From DATIXD01 sp035518875 (GTDB lineage: Bacteria; Pseudomonadota; Gammaproteobacteria; Methylococcales; Methylococcaceae): a stretch of 5,220 nucleotides of DNA. The stretch covers positions 1 to 5,220 of the forward strand of contig DATIXD010000011.1 of the NCBI GenBank assembly GCA_035518875.1. Reading direction: 5' to 3'. Of this stretch, positions 4,446 through 5,220 are shown one piece after another. Within the stretch, counting starts at the first letter, position 1, and each line of letters starts with the position of its first letter. The notes under the pieces were generated by a model. That model saw nothing but the letters and a program-made list of their open reading frames with translations. It was not told the DNA's origin and did not search any database. A program made the translations under genes and the position numbers.

Positions 4446-5220
4446 ATGTTCGATGATAGCGGATATGATCCTGCCGCCAAAACCAACGCGCCCTCGCCCA
4501 TTGATGTGGCGATTTCGTTTCCCGCCTCCGGTCTGATTCGCGTCCAGAGTCAGGCTTTATTTGCCGAGCCCGATAATGACCAATGCCGGCGCTTTCTTCA
4601 GCGCGTATTCGCGGCCGAACCGCTCAGCGGCGCCAAGCTGAATGGCGTTGTAACGCCGATGGCGGAGTTGCGATTCGATAACCGCCGGTACACGCTGCGC
4701 GACGTCTTGGACCGTCTGGCCAAATGCCTGACCGCCGCGGAAAGCCCCGTCGCTGATTCGCAGTCCGATGCGAGCCAATCGCTGGCGCCCGTCGTCGCCC
4801 CGCCCATGACGGCACGGGATCGCCACGGCGTGGTCCAATACCATCGCTACGGGCATGTGGTCACCGGTTTCCAGATCGTTGGCGAAAGAACCGGCTTCAT
4901 GAAGGTCAAGAATCCGGTGTTGTACCGGAAGAATGGCCTTTGCCAGGCCATCGAGCGGGAGTTGATGAGCGTACTCGGCGTCGACCGTTACACAACCCAT
5001 TCGCTCCAGTGCACGGTACAGGTGGAATATGACCCGCGGCGGTTGACTCGCCATCAGATCATCGAGATTCTCGACGGCGCCCTGGCCAACGCCGAGCATC
5101 AGGCCGAACTGGACAAGCTCGATCTGGACCTGGCTATCTGCACGGGTTCGTTGGTGCTGGCCGGGGTCGCCCAATTTGCTGCGCCGGCCTTGTTGCCGGT
5201 GGCTGCGGCGGTGTTTGCCT
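4446..5220 (+). CDS. N-terminal part of a probable heavy-metal-type P-type ATPase (runs off the window)
   Basis: This reading frame stays open from the ATG at 4446 to the window end (258 complete codons), so the gene is cut off at its 3' side. GGAG at 4433-4436 lies nine bases before the start. Two regions look like ferredoxin-fold, HMA-like domains. The first is about residues 21-95 (SGLIRVQSQALF; CRRFLQRVF; AELRFDNRRYTLRDVLDRL). The second is about 137-212 (TGFMKVKNPVLYRKNGLCQAIERELMSVLGVD as two blocks; CTVQVEYDPRRLTRHQIIEIL). A low-complexity Ser/Ala/Pro linker (98-122) separates them. Neither carries the CxxC metal-binding motif of classical HMA domains. From about residue 229 a hydrophobic stretch begins (CTGSLVLAGVAQFAAPALLP), fitting the first membrane helix. 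The diagnostic ATPase motifs (TGE, CPx-like, DKTG) lie beyond the window, so the family call rests on the N-terminal arrangement. The likely role is transition-metal transport across the inner membrane. Confidence 0.65.
   Translation, partial: MFDDSGYDPAAKTNAPSPIDVAISFPASGLIRVQSQALFAEPDNDQCRRFLQRVFAAEPLSGAKLNGVVTPMAELRFDNRRYTLRDVLDRLAKCLTAAESPVADSQSDASQSLAPVVAPPMTARDRHGVVQYHRYGHVVTGFQIVGERTGFMKVKNPVLYRKNGLCQAIERELMSVLGVDRYTTHSLQCTVQVEYDPRRLTRHQIIEILDGALANAEHQAELDKLDLDLAICTGSLVLAGVAQFAAPALLPVAAAVFA

Noticed and set aside
3602..4501. Long minus-strand open frame of 299 codons
   Set aside because: It lies opposite the protease 3' end, the small helical protein and the ATPase start, all better supported. 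The translation is Arg/Ser/Gly-rich with no domain signs, typical of an antisense shadow in GC-rich DNA.
4557..5174. Minus-strand open frame of 205 codons
   Set aside because: It is antisense to the plus-strand frame from 4446, which has a ribosome binding site, domain-like structure and the start of a membrane helix.

Overview
The window reads as moderately GC-rich proteobacterial DNA, most likely gamma- or betaproteobacterial. That placement rests on FixJ/NarL-type regulators, a DUF4136 outer-membrane-type lipoprotein, a two-PDZ DegP/MucD-like periplasmic protease, and an intergenic element with the CGTC-NTNCCGG-type ends common in Gram-negative genomes. No rRNA, tRNA, CRISPR array, transposase or phage gene was seen. 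Every gene found is on the + strand.

Layout. (1) 5-1205: a full-length FixJ-like response regulator (receiver plus LuxR-type HTH), then after a 142-base gap a stand-alone receiver protein. (2) 1206-1703: a 498-base stretch without a gene. It holds a 163-base hairpin-rich repeat-like element (1247-1409), a small inverted repeat, and an 18-base palindrome. (3) 1704-3761: a DUF4136 lipoprotein followed by an HtrA/DegP-type serine protease. (4) 3762-3958: a gap with a weak terminator candidate and a different palindrome. (5) 3959-5220: a 121-residue alanine-rich helical protein with one hydrophobic segment, then the 5' part of what looks like a heavy-metal-type P-type ATPase that runs off the window.

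The strongest non-coding signal is the perfect palindrome ATTGGAC-CAAA-GTCCAAT. It occurs twice, identical over 18 bases: once upstream of the stand-alone receiver (743-760) and once upstream of the lipoprotein (1604-1621). In both places a plausible -10 element begins about 20 bases downstream of the palindrome, with no good -35 element. That is the arrangement expected of an activator-dependent promoter. The simplest model is that the FixJ-like regulator, or another dimeric activator, uses this operator to switch on the receiver gene and the lipoprotein gene, and possibly the downstream protease. The window would then be a small two-component-controlled envelope-maintenance locus beside a metal-transport operon. 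The regulator-operator link is inference; the duplicated palindrome is seen directly.
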